Below are positions 17,027-25,045 of a stretch of 64,000 nucleotides of DNA, piece by piece. The notes beneath the pieces were generated by a model. It did not search any database, had not been told where the DNA came from, and was given only the letters and a program-made list of their open reading frames with translations. Within the stretch, counting starts at the first letter, position 1, and the number at the start of each line of letters is the position of its first letter. The position numbers and the translations under genes were made by a program. Source of the stretch: DATLLN01 sp963720885 (GTDB lineage: Bacteria > Actinomycetota > Thermoleophilia > Gaiellales > JAICJC01); contig CAVRGW010000002.1 in NCBI GenBank assembly GCA_963720885.1, forward strand, positions 434,001 through 498,000, in the 5' to 3' direction.

Positions 17027-19092
17027 GCACCACCACTCGCTCGATCGGGATGCCGGTCGATCGCATCGAGGGCCGGGAGAAGGTCAGCGGCGCCGCCCGC
17101 TACGCATTTGAGCACAACCAAGACAACGTTGCCTATGCAGTAATCGTCCAGTCCGAGATCGCCCACGGCACCGTCCGGCACGTCGACGCCGGCGAGGCTC
17201 TCGCCTTGGACGGGGTGGTGACCGTGCTCCACCACGGCAACGCCCCGCGGCTACCGGCGGCCGGCGAGCTCGCAGTTCTGCAGTCGGCCGACGTTGCCTA
17301 CCGCGGCCAGATCGTCGCGGCCGTGGTCGCGGACGAGCTGGAGACGGCCCAGCACGCGGCCGGGCTGGTGCGCGTCGGGTACCACGCGCTCGAGCACGAC
17401 GTCGTCCTGCGCGCCGACCATCCCGGCCTGTACGCGCCCGAGAAGGTCAACCCCAGCTTCCCCACCGACACCGCCGAGGGCGACGTCGAGGCCGCGCTGG
17501 CCGGCGCCGCAGTCGTGGTCGACCGGACGTACACGACGCCGGCGGAGCACAACAACGCGATGGAGCCGCACGCCACGGTCGCGATCTGGGACGACCAGCG
17601 GCTGACCCTGTACGACTCGACCCAGGGCGCGTGGCGAGCCGCTCAGGCGCTGGCCGAAGCACTCGGCCTGGATGCGGACAGGGTGCGCGTCGTCTCGCAT
17701 CACGTGGGCGGCGGGTTCGGGTCGAAGGGCACACCGCGGCCGCAGGCGGTGCTGGCGGCGATCTGCGCCCGGGAGACCGGCCGGCCGGTCAAGCTCGCGG
17801 TCACCCGCCGCCAGATGTTCACGCTGACCGGCTACCGGACGCCGACGATCCAGCGCCTCCGGCTGGGAGCGGAGCGAGACGGCACCCTGGTCGGCATCGC
17901 GCACGACGTCGCCGAGCAGACCTCGCAGGTGCAGGAGTTCGCGGAGCAGACGGCGGTCGTGACGCGGATGATGTACGCGTCGCCCGCCCGCAGGACGACC
18001 CACCGAGTGGTCGCGCTCAACGTCCCGACGCCATCCTGGATGCGGGCGCCGGGCGAATGCCCGGGGATGTTCGCCCTGGAGTCCGCGATCGACGAGCTCG
18101 CGGTCGCCCTCGACATGGATCCGATCGAGCTACGGATCCGCAACGAGCCCGATGTCGACCCGGAGAGCGGCAACCCGTTCTCCTCCCGGCACCTGGTCGA
18201 ATGTCTGCGCGAGGGCGCGGAGCGATGTGGCTGGTCACGCCGCGACCCGCGACCCGCTGCGCGGCGCGACGGCAGGTGGCTGACCGGCCTGGGCGTCGCA
18301 GCATCGACCTACCCAGCCCGCCGCATGCCGTCCACGGCGACCGGCCGCGCCGAGGACGACGGCAGTTTCACCATCCGCATCGCCGCTGCCGACATCGGCA
18401 CCGGCGCGCGTACAGTGCTGACCCAGATCGCGGCGGACGAGCTGGACGTCCCGCCGGAGCTGGTGCACGTCGAGATCGGCGACAGCTCCTTCGGCCAGGC
18501 CATGGTGGCGGGCGGGTCGATGGGCACCTCATCCTGGGGCGCGGCGGTGGTCAAAGCCTGCCGCGCACTGCGGGCCGGCGAGAGGGACGTCCGTGTTGAC
18601 ACGGCGGACGACGAGGATGAGGGCCCGCCGGTGGCGCGCCACTCGTTCGGCGCGCAGTTCGCCGAGGTTCGCGTCGATGCCGACACCGGCGAGGTGCGGG
18701 TGCCCAGGCTGACCGGGGTGTTCGCCTGCGGCCGCATCCTCAATCCCAAGACCGCGCGCTCGCAGTTCATCGGCGGGATGACGATGGGGCTCGGCATGGC
18801 GCTGTTCGAGGAGAGCGTGGTCGATCCGCAGCTCGGTGCCTACGTGACCACCGACCTGGCGTCGTACCACGTCCCGGTGAACGCCGACATCGATGAGATC
18901 GACGTCGGCTGGATCGAGGACGAGGACTTCCGGGTCAGCCCGATGGGCTCCAAGGGGATTGGCGAGATCGGCATCGTCGGCACGGCGGCGGCCATCGCCA
19001 GCGCCGTCTTCAACGCGACGGGCATTCGCGTCCGCGACCTCCCGATCACCCCCGGCAAGCTGGCGGACCGAATGCCGGAGCGCTCCGAGTAA
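17023..19092 (+). CDS. paoC: Aldehyde dehydrogenase molybdopterin-binding subunit (PaoC/YagR-like)
   Basis: A 689-residue subunit from GTG 17023 overlapping the paoB stop. Seen: HHVGGGFGSKG (Moco contact), WMRAPGECPGMFALESAIDE and the catalytic Glu in GSKGIGEIGIVG near the C-terminus. The three genes form an operon for a heterotrimeric enzyme oxidising aldehydes (aromatic aldehydes in E. coli Pao). It needs molybdopterin cytosine dinucleotide in the E. coli case; a PaoD-like maturation factor is not visible nearby. Confidence 0.92.
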   Translation: MSTTTRSIGMPVDRIEGREKVSGAARYAFEHNQDNVAYAVIVQSEIAHGTVRHVDAGEALALDGVVTVLHHGNAPRLPAAGELAVLQSADVAYRGQIVAAVVADELETAQHAAGLVRVGYHALEHDVVLRADHPGLYAPEKVNPSFPTDTAEGDVEAALAGAAVVVDRTYTTPAEHNNAMEPHATVAIWDDQRLTLYDSTQGAWRAAQALAEALGLDADRVRVVSHHVGGGFGSKGTPRPQAVLAAICARETGRPVKLAVTRRQMFTLTGYRTPTIQRLRLGAERDGTLVGIAHDVAEQTSQVQEFAEQTAVVTRMMYASPARRTTHRVVALNVPTPSWMRAPGECPGMFALESAIDELAVALDMDPIELRIRNEPDVDPESGNPFSSRHLVECLREGAERCGWSRRDPRPAARRDGRWLTGLGVAASTYPARRMPSTATGRAEDDGSFTIRIAAADIGTGARTVLTQIAADELDVPPELVHVEIGDSSFGQAMVAGGSMGTSSWGAAVVKACRALRAGERDVRVDTADDEDEGPPVARHSFGAQFAEVRVDADTGEVRVPRLTGVFACGRILNPKTARSQFIGGMTMGLGMALFEESVVDPQLGAYVTTDLASYHVPVNADIDEIDVGWIEDEDFRVSPMGSKGIGEIGIVGTAAAIASAVFNATGIRVRDLPITPGKLADRMPERSE

Positions 19093-19138
19093 CCTTGCGT
19101 TCGCAATCTTTAACTCGACACACGGAGATGAACAGCTG

Positions 19139-20125
19139 ATGCAGCAACGGAAACTCGGCAAGCTGGCCGTGCCCGCGATCGGGCTCGGCTGCATGGGCAT
19201 GTCCGCCTTCTACGGCGGCGACCGACGAGGCTGAGGCGATCGCCACCATCCACCGCGCGCTCGAGCTGGGCGTGCACCTTCTTCGATACGGCCGAGATCT
19301 ACGGGCCGCACACCAACGAGGAGCTGCTCGGCAAGGCGCTGGCCGGCCGCCGCGACAAGGTCGATCATCGCCACCAAGTTCGGCAACGTCCGGCGCCGCA
19401 ACGACGAGCCACCCGCGGCATCAGCGGGCAGCCCGACTACGTGCCGAGGTCGGCGCTGCGACGGCTCGCTGACGCGGCTCGGCATCGACCACATCGACCT
19501 CTACTACCTGCACCGGGTCGACCCGAACACGCCCATCGAGGAAACCGTCGGCGCCATGGCCGAGCTGGTCAGGGACGGCAAGATCCGCTACCTCGGGCTG
19601 TCCGAGGCCGCGCCGGAGACCATCCGCCGGGCGCACGCCATGCACCCGATCACGGCCTGCAGACCGAGTACTCGCTGTGGAGCCGCGACCGTCGAGGCCG
19701 AGATCCTGCCGACCTGCGCGAGCTGGGCATCGGCTTCGTGGCCTACCGCCCGCTCGGCCGCGGGCTTCCTGACCGGCGCGCTTCAAGTCACCCGAGGATC
19801 TGGCCGCCGGCGACTTCCGGCGCACCAGCCCCCGCTTCCAGGGCGAGAACTTCGAGCACAACCTCGAGCTGGTGGACGAGGTCGAGGACGCTGGCGAGCG
19901 AGAAGGGCTGCACGCCGGCGCAGCTGGCCCTGGCCTGGGTGCTGGCGCAGGGCGACGACATCGTGCCGATCCCCGGCACGAAGCGCGTGCGAGTATCTCG
20001 AGGAGAACCTGGCCGCCGTCGACGTCGCGCTGACGCCGGACGAGCTGGCCCGGATCGACGCCGAGCTGCCCAAGGCGGAGGGCGAGCGCTACGACCAGGC
20101 CGGCATGGGGATGCTCAACCGGTAG
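19139..20125 (+). pseudogene. Aldo/keto reductase, broken by about twelve single-base indels
   Basis: Translating three frames piecewise gives a near complete aldo/keto reductase of about 325 residues: start MQQRKLGKLAVPAIGLG, then FFDTAEIYGPHTNEELLG, IIATKFGNV, DHIDLYYLHRVDPNTP, VRDGKIRYLGLSEAAPE and the end ERYDQAGMGMLNR. To join them I need about nine one-base insertions (near 19219, 19274, 19362, 19453, 19689, 19763, 19781, 19890, 19990) and about three one-base deletions (near 19413, 19650, 19722). No stops by substitution are seen, so either decay is very recent or the local sequence is poor. It follows the pao operon by 46 bp. Confidence 0.8.
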
Positions 20126-20128
20126 CGC

Positions 20129-20164
20129 TTGACCCGGCGACTGTTCTTTGACTAGAGTCAGAGA
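20129..20164 (+). promoter_or_regulatory. Promoter and MarR-type operator of the MarR-GNAT gene
   Basis: Inverted repeat TCTTTGACT-AG-AGTCAGAGA (20145-20164; 8 of 9 bp symmetric) ends one base before the ATG. TTGACC (20129-20134) and TAGAGT (20153-20158) give a promoter-like pair with 18-bp spacing, so the repeat covers the -10 region. Autorepression by the MarR domain is the likely role. Confidence 0.55.
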
Positions 20165-21043
20165 ATGGATCGAGCGACGGTCGGACGCGTGCGCAGGTTC
20201 AACCGGGCGGTCACGGAGCGCGTCGGCGCGCTCGAGGAGACCTACCTGGGCCGCGGCCGGCCGCTTGCCGAGACGCGCCTGCTGTGGGAGATCGGGCCGG
20301 ACGGCGCCGACGTCCGCGACCTCCGCTCCAGGCTGGGGATCGACGCCGGCTATGCCAGCCGGATGCTCCGCTCGCTGGAGTCGCAGGGGCTGGTCGCCGT
20401 CGAGATCAGCGAGAGCGACCGGCGCGTCCGCCGGGTGCGGCTGACCGACGCCGGCCAGGCCGAGCGCGGCGAGCTCGACCGGCTGTCCGACCGGCTGGTT
20501 GTCTCGATGCTGAATCCGCTGGGAGATCGCCAGCGGGCACGGCTGCTGGACGCCATGGACGAGGTCGAGCGGCTGATCCGCGCGTCGTCGGTGACCATCG
20601 GCGTCGAGGACCCGGCCAGCGACGACGCCGGCTTCTGCATCCGCTGCTACTACTCCGAGCTGGCGGAGCGGTTCGAGAACGGCTTCGACGCTGACGCCAT
20701 GCCGGTCCCGGTCAGCGACTTTGCACCGCCCTCCGGGCTGTTGCTGGTCGCCCGGCTGCACGAGCGGCCGGTGGCCTGCGGCGCGCTCCGCCATCACGCC
20801 GGCGGCAAGACCGACATCAAGCGGATGTGGGTGTCGCCCGACGTCCGCGGGCTGGGGCTCGGCAAGCGGCTGCTGGGCGAGCTCGAGCGGCAGGCGGCGC
20901 TGGCCGGCGCCACCGTTGTCCGTCTGGAGACCAACAGGGTGCTGGCCGAGGCGATCGCCATGTACCGCAGCTCGGGGTACGAGGAGGTCGAGGCGTTCAA
21001 CGAAGAGCCGTACGGCCACCACTGGTTCGCCAAGCGGCTCTAG
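20165..21043 (+). CDS. MarR-GNAT fusion: transcription regulator with acetyltransferase domain
   Basis: A 292-residue protein. Residues 1-145 form a MarR winged helix (RSRLGIDAGYASRMLRSLESQG recognition region; wing VEISESDRRVRRVRLTDAG). Residues 155-292 form a GNAT domain with the acetyl-CoA loop VRGLGLGKRLLGELE and C-terminal MYRSSGYEEVEAF. This fusion is a known family. The acetyl acceptor is unknown. ATG abuts the operator, so the transcript may be leaderless. The stop overlaps the stop of the convergent lipoprotein gene by 3 bases. Confidence 0.92.
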   Translation: MDRATVGRVRRFNRAVTERVGALEETYLGRGRPLAETRLLWEIGPDGADVRDLRSRLGIDAGYASRMLRSLESQGLVAVEISESDRRVRRVRLTDAGQAERGELDRLSDRLVVSMLNPLGDRQRARLLDAMDEVERLIRASSVTIGVEDPASDDAGFCIRCYYSELAERFENGFDADAMPVPVSDFAPPSGLLLVARLHERPVACGALRHHAGGKTDIKRMWVSPDVRGLGLGKRLLGELERQAALAGATVVRLETNRVLAEAIAMYRSSGYEEVEAFNEEPYGHHWFAKRL

Positions 21044-21603
21044 GGGCAGACGACCGGGAACGACGCGTCGCCGATCGACGGCCCCGCGAGCGGCACAACC
21101 GGCGGTCTGCACGTCAGCCGCTGCGCCTCGATCGTCGACTCCGGCCCGTACGCCACGCGCACGGGGCGGTGCGGTGCGATCAGCGATGCCCACGCCAGAC
21201 CCTGGGGCCGGTCGGCGGCGTCGTAGGAGGCGCTGACCGGCCGCCCGCGGTACGTGCCGGTCACGGTCACGCCGGCGCTGCCGCCCCTGTTCGCCTCGCC
21301 GGGCGCGTCCGGCGCACCGAAGAACAGCAGCGGCTGTGCCCCCAACAGACGGCAGGCCGCCGGGGGATCGGGCAGTGTTCCCGATGGCAGATCGCAGCGG
21401 AGCCGGTAGACGCGGTGTGTCGAGCCGCCCACGAATTGGGTGTCGAGCGCGATCCGCAGGTGCGTTTCCGAGCTGACCGAGGGTGGTGTTGCCGTGGCGG
21501 GCGGCGCTGCCTCATCCGCCGACCCGCCAAGACAACCCGCGGCCGTCGCCGCACAGGCGGCGACGATAGCCGGCTGCAGGATTCGGAACCCGCGCATGGC
21601 CAT
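21040..21603 (-). CDS. Lipoprotein with subtilisin-inhibitor-like (SSI) domain
   Basis: About 187 residues from ATG 21603, with a lipoprotein signal (hydrophobic stretch ending AAGC). The mature part has THRVYRLRCDLPSGTLPDPPAAC, read here as the Cys-containing SSI core, then VTGTYRGRPVSASYDAADRP and a final Cys near the C-terminus. SSI-like proteins are extracellular protease inhibitors, but lipoprotein versions are uncharacterised. Divergent from the fragment gene at 21627. Confidence 0.7.
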   Translation of the reverse strand: MAMRGFRILQPAIVAACAATAAGCLGGSADEAAPPATATPPSVSSETHLRIALDTQFVGGSTHRVYRLRCDLPSGTLPDPPAACRLLGAQPLLFFGAPDAPGEANRGGSAGVTVTGTYRGRPVSASYDAADRPQGLAWASLIAPHRPVRVAYGPESTIEAQRLTCRPPVVPLAGPSIGDASFPVVCP

Positions 21604-21626
21604 TCGACAGAGGCCGCGGGGTGATG

Positions 21627-22304
21627 GTTCCCAACACTTCACCGGCCCAGGGCGGCTGCCGCCCCGGGCCGGTGAGAGTCTGGCGCGACGCGATCAACGC
21701 CATGCGCCCTTACACGCAGGACATCTGGAAGGGGCTCTCACTCGACGAGCAGCGCCGGTTTCTGCACACCTACCGGCGCTACTGGGACATCCACCGCCAC
21801 CGCATGGCCCCCGCGGTCGCCGCCTGGATCCGCTCGCTGCGCGAGGACGGCCAGCTGCGCACCGGGGCCGGTCGCATCGATCGCGTGACCGAGGTGGGCG
21901 GCCGCCTGCGCGTTGCGATCCGCCGCCGCGACGGGCTGTTGGACGAGCGGGGATTCGCCGCCGCAGTCAACTGCACCGGTCCGGCCGGATCCGTGGTCGA
22001 CGCCGGCTCGCCCCTGTACGACTCGCTCCTGAGCGCCGGCCTGGCCCGCCCCCACCCGCTCGGCCTGGGACTGGACACCGCCGCGACCGGAGCTCTGTAT
22101 GACGGATCGGGCGACATCTCCACGACCCTCTTCACGCTCGGCTGGCTGCGTCGTGGCGAGCTCTGGGAATCGGTCGCGATCCCCGAGATCCGCGCACAGG
22201 CCGCCGAGATCGCCTTCACGCTCACTGTTCGTCCACGTGCCTCAGCCTCGACGCCGGCTCCATCCGGAAAGCGGCCACATGGCGCGTCTCGGGGAGCTCG
22301 GTGA
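21627..22304 (+). pseudogene. Truncated FAD/NAD(P)-binding protein (YdhS-like), C-terminal part only
   Basis: From about 21670 to 22205 the frame encodes the C-terminal part of an HI0933/YdhS-like flavoprotein: VWRDAINAMRPYTQDIWKGL, YWDIHRHRMAP, FAAAVNCTGPAGSV and the final WESVAIPEIRAQA. The whole N-terminal Rossmann domain with the GXGXXG motif is absent and the end runs into the antisense of the next gene. Intact relatives have about 450-500 residues; about 180 remain. A remnant left by deletion or rearrangement is the best reading. Confidence 0.75.
21639..21675. repeat. 18-bp-stem hairpin at the edge of a gene remnant
   Basis: TCACCGGCCC-A-GGGCGGC (21639-21656), a one-base turn, then GCCGCCC-C-GGGCCGGTGA (21658-21675), with one A/C mismatch. 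Almost the whole 37 nt is symmetric. It sits at the point where the FAD-protein remnant begins and 36 bp from the lipoprotein start. Confidence 0.7.
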
Positions 22305-23205
22305 GCAGGGATGCGTTGACTGCGTAGGCAGCTCGTGCTCCGCTGCCGGTCGCGACCGCGACGGATTGCACCGGCGTGGCGGCGTCGCCGGCGATGTAGA
22401 GGCCGGAGACGCTGCTTTGGCCAGCTGGATCGATGGCGACGGTTCCGGTGTCGGTGAGCTCGGCGCCGAGGGTGACGGCGAGGTCGCTCGCCAGCGCGAG
22501 CTGCGGCTGGATGAACAGGGCGTCTCGGCCTACCGGAGAATGCTCCCGCAAGACGACGTGCAAGTCGCCGTCTCGCGCTTCGATCCGCTCGACGCGCTCG
22601 ATGGGGACGCCGACGCCGGCGGCGTTGAGTTCTCGCGCCTGCTCGACACTGAAGGCTGTCGGCGAGTCGGAGAAGACGACCACGTCGTCGCTGAGCGAAG
22701 TCAGGAGCAGCGCCTGATGGACCGCCCGCTCGCCAGAGCCGTAGACGGCGAGCCGTTGATCCTGCACTTCCCAGCCGTGGCAGTACGGACAGTGGAAGAC
22801 CCGGGTGCCCCACAGGTCGGCAAGGCCCGGCACGGCAGGCAGTCCGTAATGCATGCCGTGCGCAAGCAGGAGCCGGCGGCCGGTGACCGGGTTGCCATCT
22901 CCGAGCTCCAACGCAAACGTCTCTTCGTCGAGCTTGCGGGCGCCACTGGCGGCGACATCGCGAAACTCGACGGTTGTGTACGGCCCAAGCTGCTCACGGC
23001 CGACGCGCCGCAGATCGCGCGGCGGGGTGCCGTCCTGTGCCAGAAAGCCGTGCACCGCTTGCGACACGGCGTGTCCCGGAGCGTCTGTGTCCACCACCAG
23101 TACTCGGCGACGCATCCGCCCGAGCACCAGTGCAGCGTTCAAGCCGGCCGGACCGGCACCGACGATCAGGACGTCGTACTCGTTGGAATCCGGGATCTGA
23201 CCCAT
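22222..23205 (-). CDS. NAD(P)/FAD-dependent oxidoreductase, thioredoxin-reductase-like
   Basis: A 327-residue flavoprotein: GAGPAGLNAALVLGR (FAD), FHCPYCHGWE with a redox-type CXXC at about residues 135-138, GSGERAVHQALLL (NADPH site region) and GLYIAGDAATPVQS (FAD, C-terminal). It lacks a thioredoxin partner nearby. ATG 23205 is preceded by GAGGAGGG. It is divergent from a TetR regulator with a shared operator, so it is probably repressed by it and induced by some small molecule. Confidence 0.88.
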   Translation of the reverse strand: MGQIPDSNEYDVLIVGAGPAGLNAALVLGRMRRRVLVVDTDAPGHAVSQAVHGFLAQDGTPPRDLRRVGREQLGPYTTVEFRDVAASGARKLDEETFALELGDGNPVTGRRLLLAHGMHYGLPAVPGLADLWGTRVFHCPYCHGWEVQDQRLAVYGSGERAVHQALLLTSLSDDVVVFSDSPTAFSVEQARELNAAGVGVPIERVERIEARDGDLHVVLREHSPVGRDALFIQPQLALASDLAVTLGAELTDTGTVAIDPAGQSSVSGLYIAGDAATPVQSVAVATGSGARAAYAVNASLLTELPETRHVAAFRMEPASRLRHVDEQ

Positions 23206-23222
23206 CTTGCCCTCCTCGAACA

Positions 23223-23265
23223 TACGGTGTAAGCTTACGGTGTACACTAGACGTACAGCGTAAGC
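23223..23265. promoter_or_regulatory. TetR operator between divergent genes
   Basis: Direct repeat TACGGTGTA at 23223-23231 and 23236-23244. Overlapping it is an inverted repeat GCTTACGGTGTAC (23233-23245) / GTACAGCGTAAGC (23253-23265), with one mismatch and a 7-nt spacer. It lies 18 bp from the oxidoreductase start and 26 bp from the tetR start, so it can control both. Confidence 0.7.
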
Positions 23266-23290
23266 CCGTCAAGTGTGGATAACCCCCCCA

Positions 23291-23959
23291 ATGACCCCAA
23301 ACCCACGACGCCCTGCCAACGAGCTGCGCCGACCCGGCCTGACCCGCGAGCGCGTGCTGGGAGCAGCCGTCGCTCTCGCCGATGAGGGCGGGCTGGACGA
23401 GCTCAGCATGCGAAAGCTCGCCAAATCGCTCGGCGTCGAGGCGATGTCGCTCTATAACCACATCCCAAACAAGGAGCACCTGCTCAACGGCATGGTCGAG
23501 CTCGTCTTCAGCGAGATCACCCCACCCTCTGCCGGAGGGGAATGGAAGGAGGAGATGCGCAAGCGTGCCATCTCAACCCGAGGGGCGCTGAACCGCCACC
23601 CATGGGCGGTCAGCCTCATGGAGGCGCAACCCAATCCGGGCGATGCGAACCTGCGTCTGCACGAGGCGGTGCTCGCGTGCCTCCGTGAGGCGGGCTTCTC
23701 CGTCGAGATGGCGATTCACGCCTACTCCGTCCAGGACGCCTACGTCTACGGGTTCGCGCTGCAGGAACTGACGCTCTCCCACCAGACCCATGAGGAACGG
23801 AGCGAAGTCGGCCCCGCCCTCGACGGCTACCCCTACTCAGCAGAAGTGCAGCGCCACATCTCCGAGCACGGCGTTAGCAACGAGGAACGGTTCCTGCACG
23901 GACTCGAACTGATCCTCGACGGGCTCCAACAGCTGCTCGGTCGCGCTCTCGATCACTAG
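23291..23959 (+). CDS. TetR family regulator with TetR_C-type ligand domain
   Basis: A 222-residue repressor. The helix-turn-helix at about residues 20-60 is LSMRKLAKSLGVEAMSLYNHIPNK. The C-terminal domain (HPWAVSLMEAQPNPGDANLR, VQDAYVYGFALQE) matches the tetracycline-repressor-like C-domain subclass. ATG 23291 is preferred to GTG 23273, which lies close to the operator. Divergent control of the flavoprotein is inferred. Confidence 0.9.
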   Translation: MTPNPRRPANELRRPGLTRERVLGAAVALADEGGLDELSMRKLAKSLGVEAMSLYNHIPNKEHLLNGMVELVFSEITPPSAGGEWKEEMRKRAISTRGALNRHPWAVSLMEAQPNPGDANLRLHEAVLACLREAGFSVEMAIHAYSVQDAYVYGFALQELTLSHQTHEERSEVGPALDGYPYSAEVQRHISEHGVSNEERFLHGLELILDGLQQLLGRALDH

Positions 23960-24195
23960 CTCCACGCGAGACTCGGGGACATCCGCCTCACGGATGCACG
24001 GGGCGTGGCGTCTGTGATCGGCCGGCGGCGGGTCTTCCGTAGTTGCCCCGGTGGCCGGTTCTGTCTTGACGAGCCGGCAAGGCCGGTCGTGGCAAGGACA
24101 CGCAGTTTTCCGCATGCTGGTTCCGCGTGGCCGCGGATGTGTTGCCGCCTGGTCCCGTCGATACTCGATGGAAACAGGCTCGATGGGAGGCGATC

Positions 24196-25008
24196 ATGCG
24201 TTCTCGGTATGCAGACGTGATGCCCGGCGCCATGAAGGCCATGGTCGCTCTGGTTCGGGAGGTGCGCCATAGCTCGCTGGAGCCGGCACTGGTTGAATTG
24301 GTGAAGATCCGCGCGTCGCAGATAAACGGGTGCGCATATTGCGTGGATACGCACTTTCGTGCGGCGCGAGCGAGAAATGAGAGTGAGAGCCGGCTGCAGC
24401 TGCTCTCGGTGTGGCGTGATGCGCCCTGCTACTCCGAGCGCGAGCGGGCCGCGCTCAGATGGTGCGAGGAGGTGACGCTGATCGCGCAGACCCACGCCTC
24501 CGACGCCGCGTACGACGAGATCAAGCGCTGGTTCTCCGCAGACGAGGTGGTCGCCCTCACCTATGCGATCATCTCGATCAATAGCTTCAACCGCTTGTCG
24601 GTCGCGTTTCGCCAACCGGTCGACGCGTCGAGTCCCTCGGGCCCGCGCCGGCAAGATGACCACCATGAGGTGGTGACGACCCTCAAGGCGAGCTCTAGGA
24701 CTTCACCGCTCGATAGTGGGCGCGGCGGCGGTGAGAATGGCGGCGATCTCGAGAATGGGAGTCATCCTCGGCGTGGCCGTCCTGCTGGACGCGCTGCTTG
24801 TCCGGCTCGTCCTGATCCCCGTCGCGCTGCGCCTACTCGGCCCATGGGCCTGGTGGCTGCCCAGCTGGGCCGACCGGCTCCTGCCCGACGTCCGGTTCGG
24901 CCATTCCTGACCTCCGACACCTCTCTCAGAGAAGGAGTGTCCAGCACCGGGTTCTCCCGCAGACGGTGTCGGGGAATGGCCGGATGCGAGCGCAGCGGCG
25001 TGTGGTGA
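24196..25008 (+). CDS. AhpD-like (carboxymuconolactone decarboxylase fold) protein with abnormal run-on C-terminus
   Basis: Residues 1-150 are a normal AhpD-like protein with ASQINGCAYCVDTHFRAA (CXXC plus His, the peroxidase-type active site) and ends SINSFNRLSVAFRQPVD, where relatives stop. GGGAGG lies 5 bp before ATG 24196. The frame then continues for about 120 residues of Arg/Gly/Pro-rich sequence through DNA that in another frame encodes the tail of an MMPL transporter. The natural stop was therefore lost, probably by a deletion joining two genes near 24640-24750. The first 150 residues may still fold. Confidence 0.8.
   Translation: MRSRYADVMPGAMKAMVALVREVRHSSLEPALVELVKIRASQINGCAYCVDTHFRAARARNESESRLQLLSVWRDAPCYSERERAALRWCEEVTLIAQTHASDAAYDEIKRWFSADEVVALTYAIISINSFNRLSVAFRQPVDASSPSGPRRQDDHHEVVTTLKASSRTSPLDSGRGGGENGGDLENGSHPRRGRPAGRAACPARPDPRRAAPTRPMGLVAAQLGRPAPARRPVRPFLTSDTSLREGVSSTGFSRRRCRGMAGCERSGVW
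24753..24910 (+). pseudogene. MMPL-family transporter, C-terminal fragment
   Basis: About 51 residues: MGVILGVAVLLDALLVRLVL followed by LGPWAWWLPSWADRLLPDV. This is the last membrane helix and cytoplasmic end of an MMPL/RND-type exporter (usually 700 or more residues). Nothing upstream in this frame belongs to such a protein. It is a remnant overlapping the run-on part of the AhpD-like gene. Confidence 0.7.
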
Positions 25009-25045
25009 TACTGGGGTCGATGGCGACAGGAAGGCTGGACCAAGC

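Noticed and set aside
19139..20125. Programmed frameshifting in the aldo/keto reductase
   Set aside because: A dozen shifts without common slippery sites or stimulators is not compatible with a programmed event.
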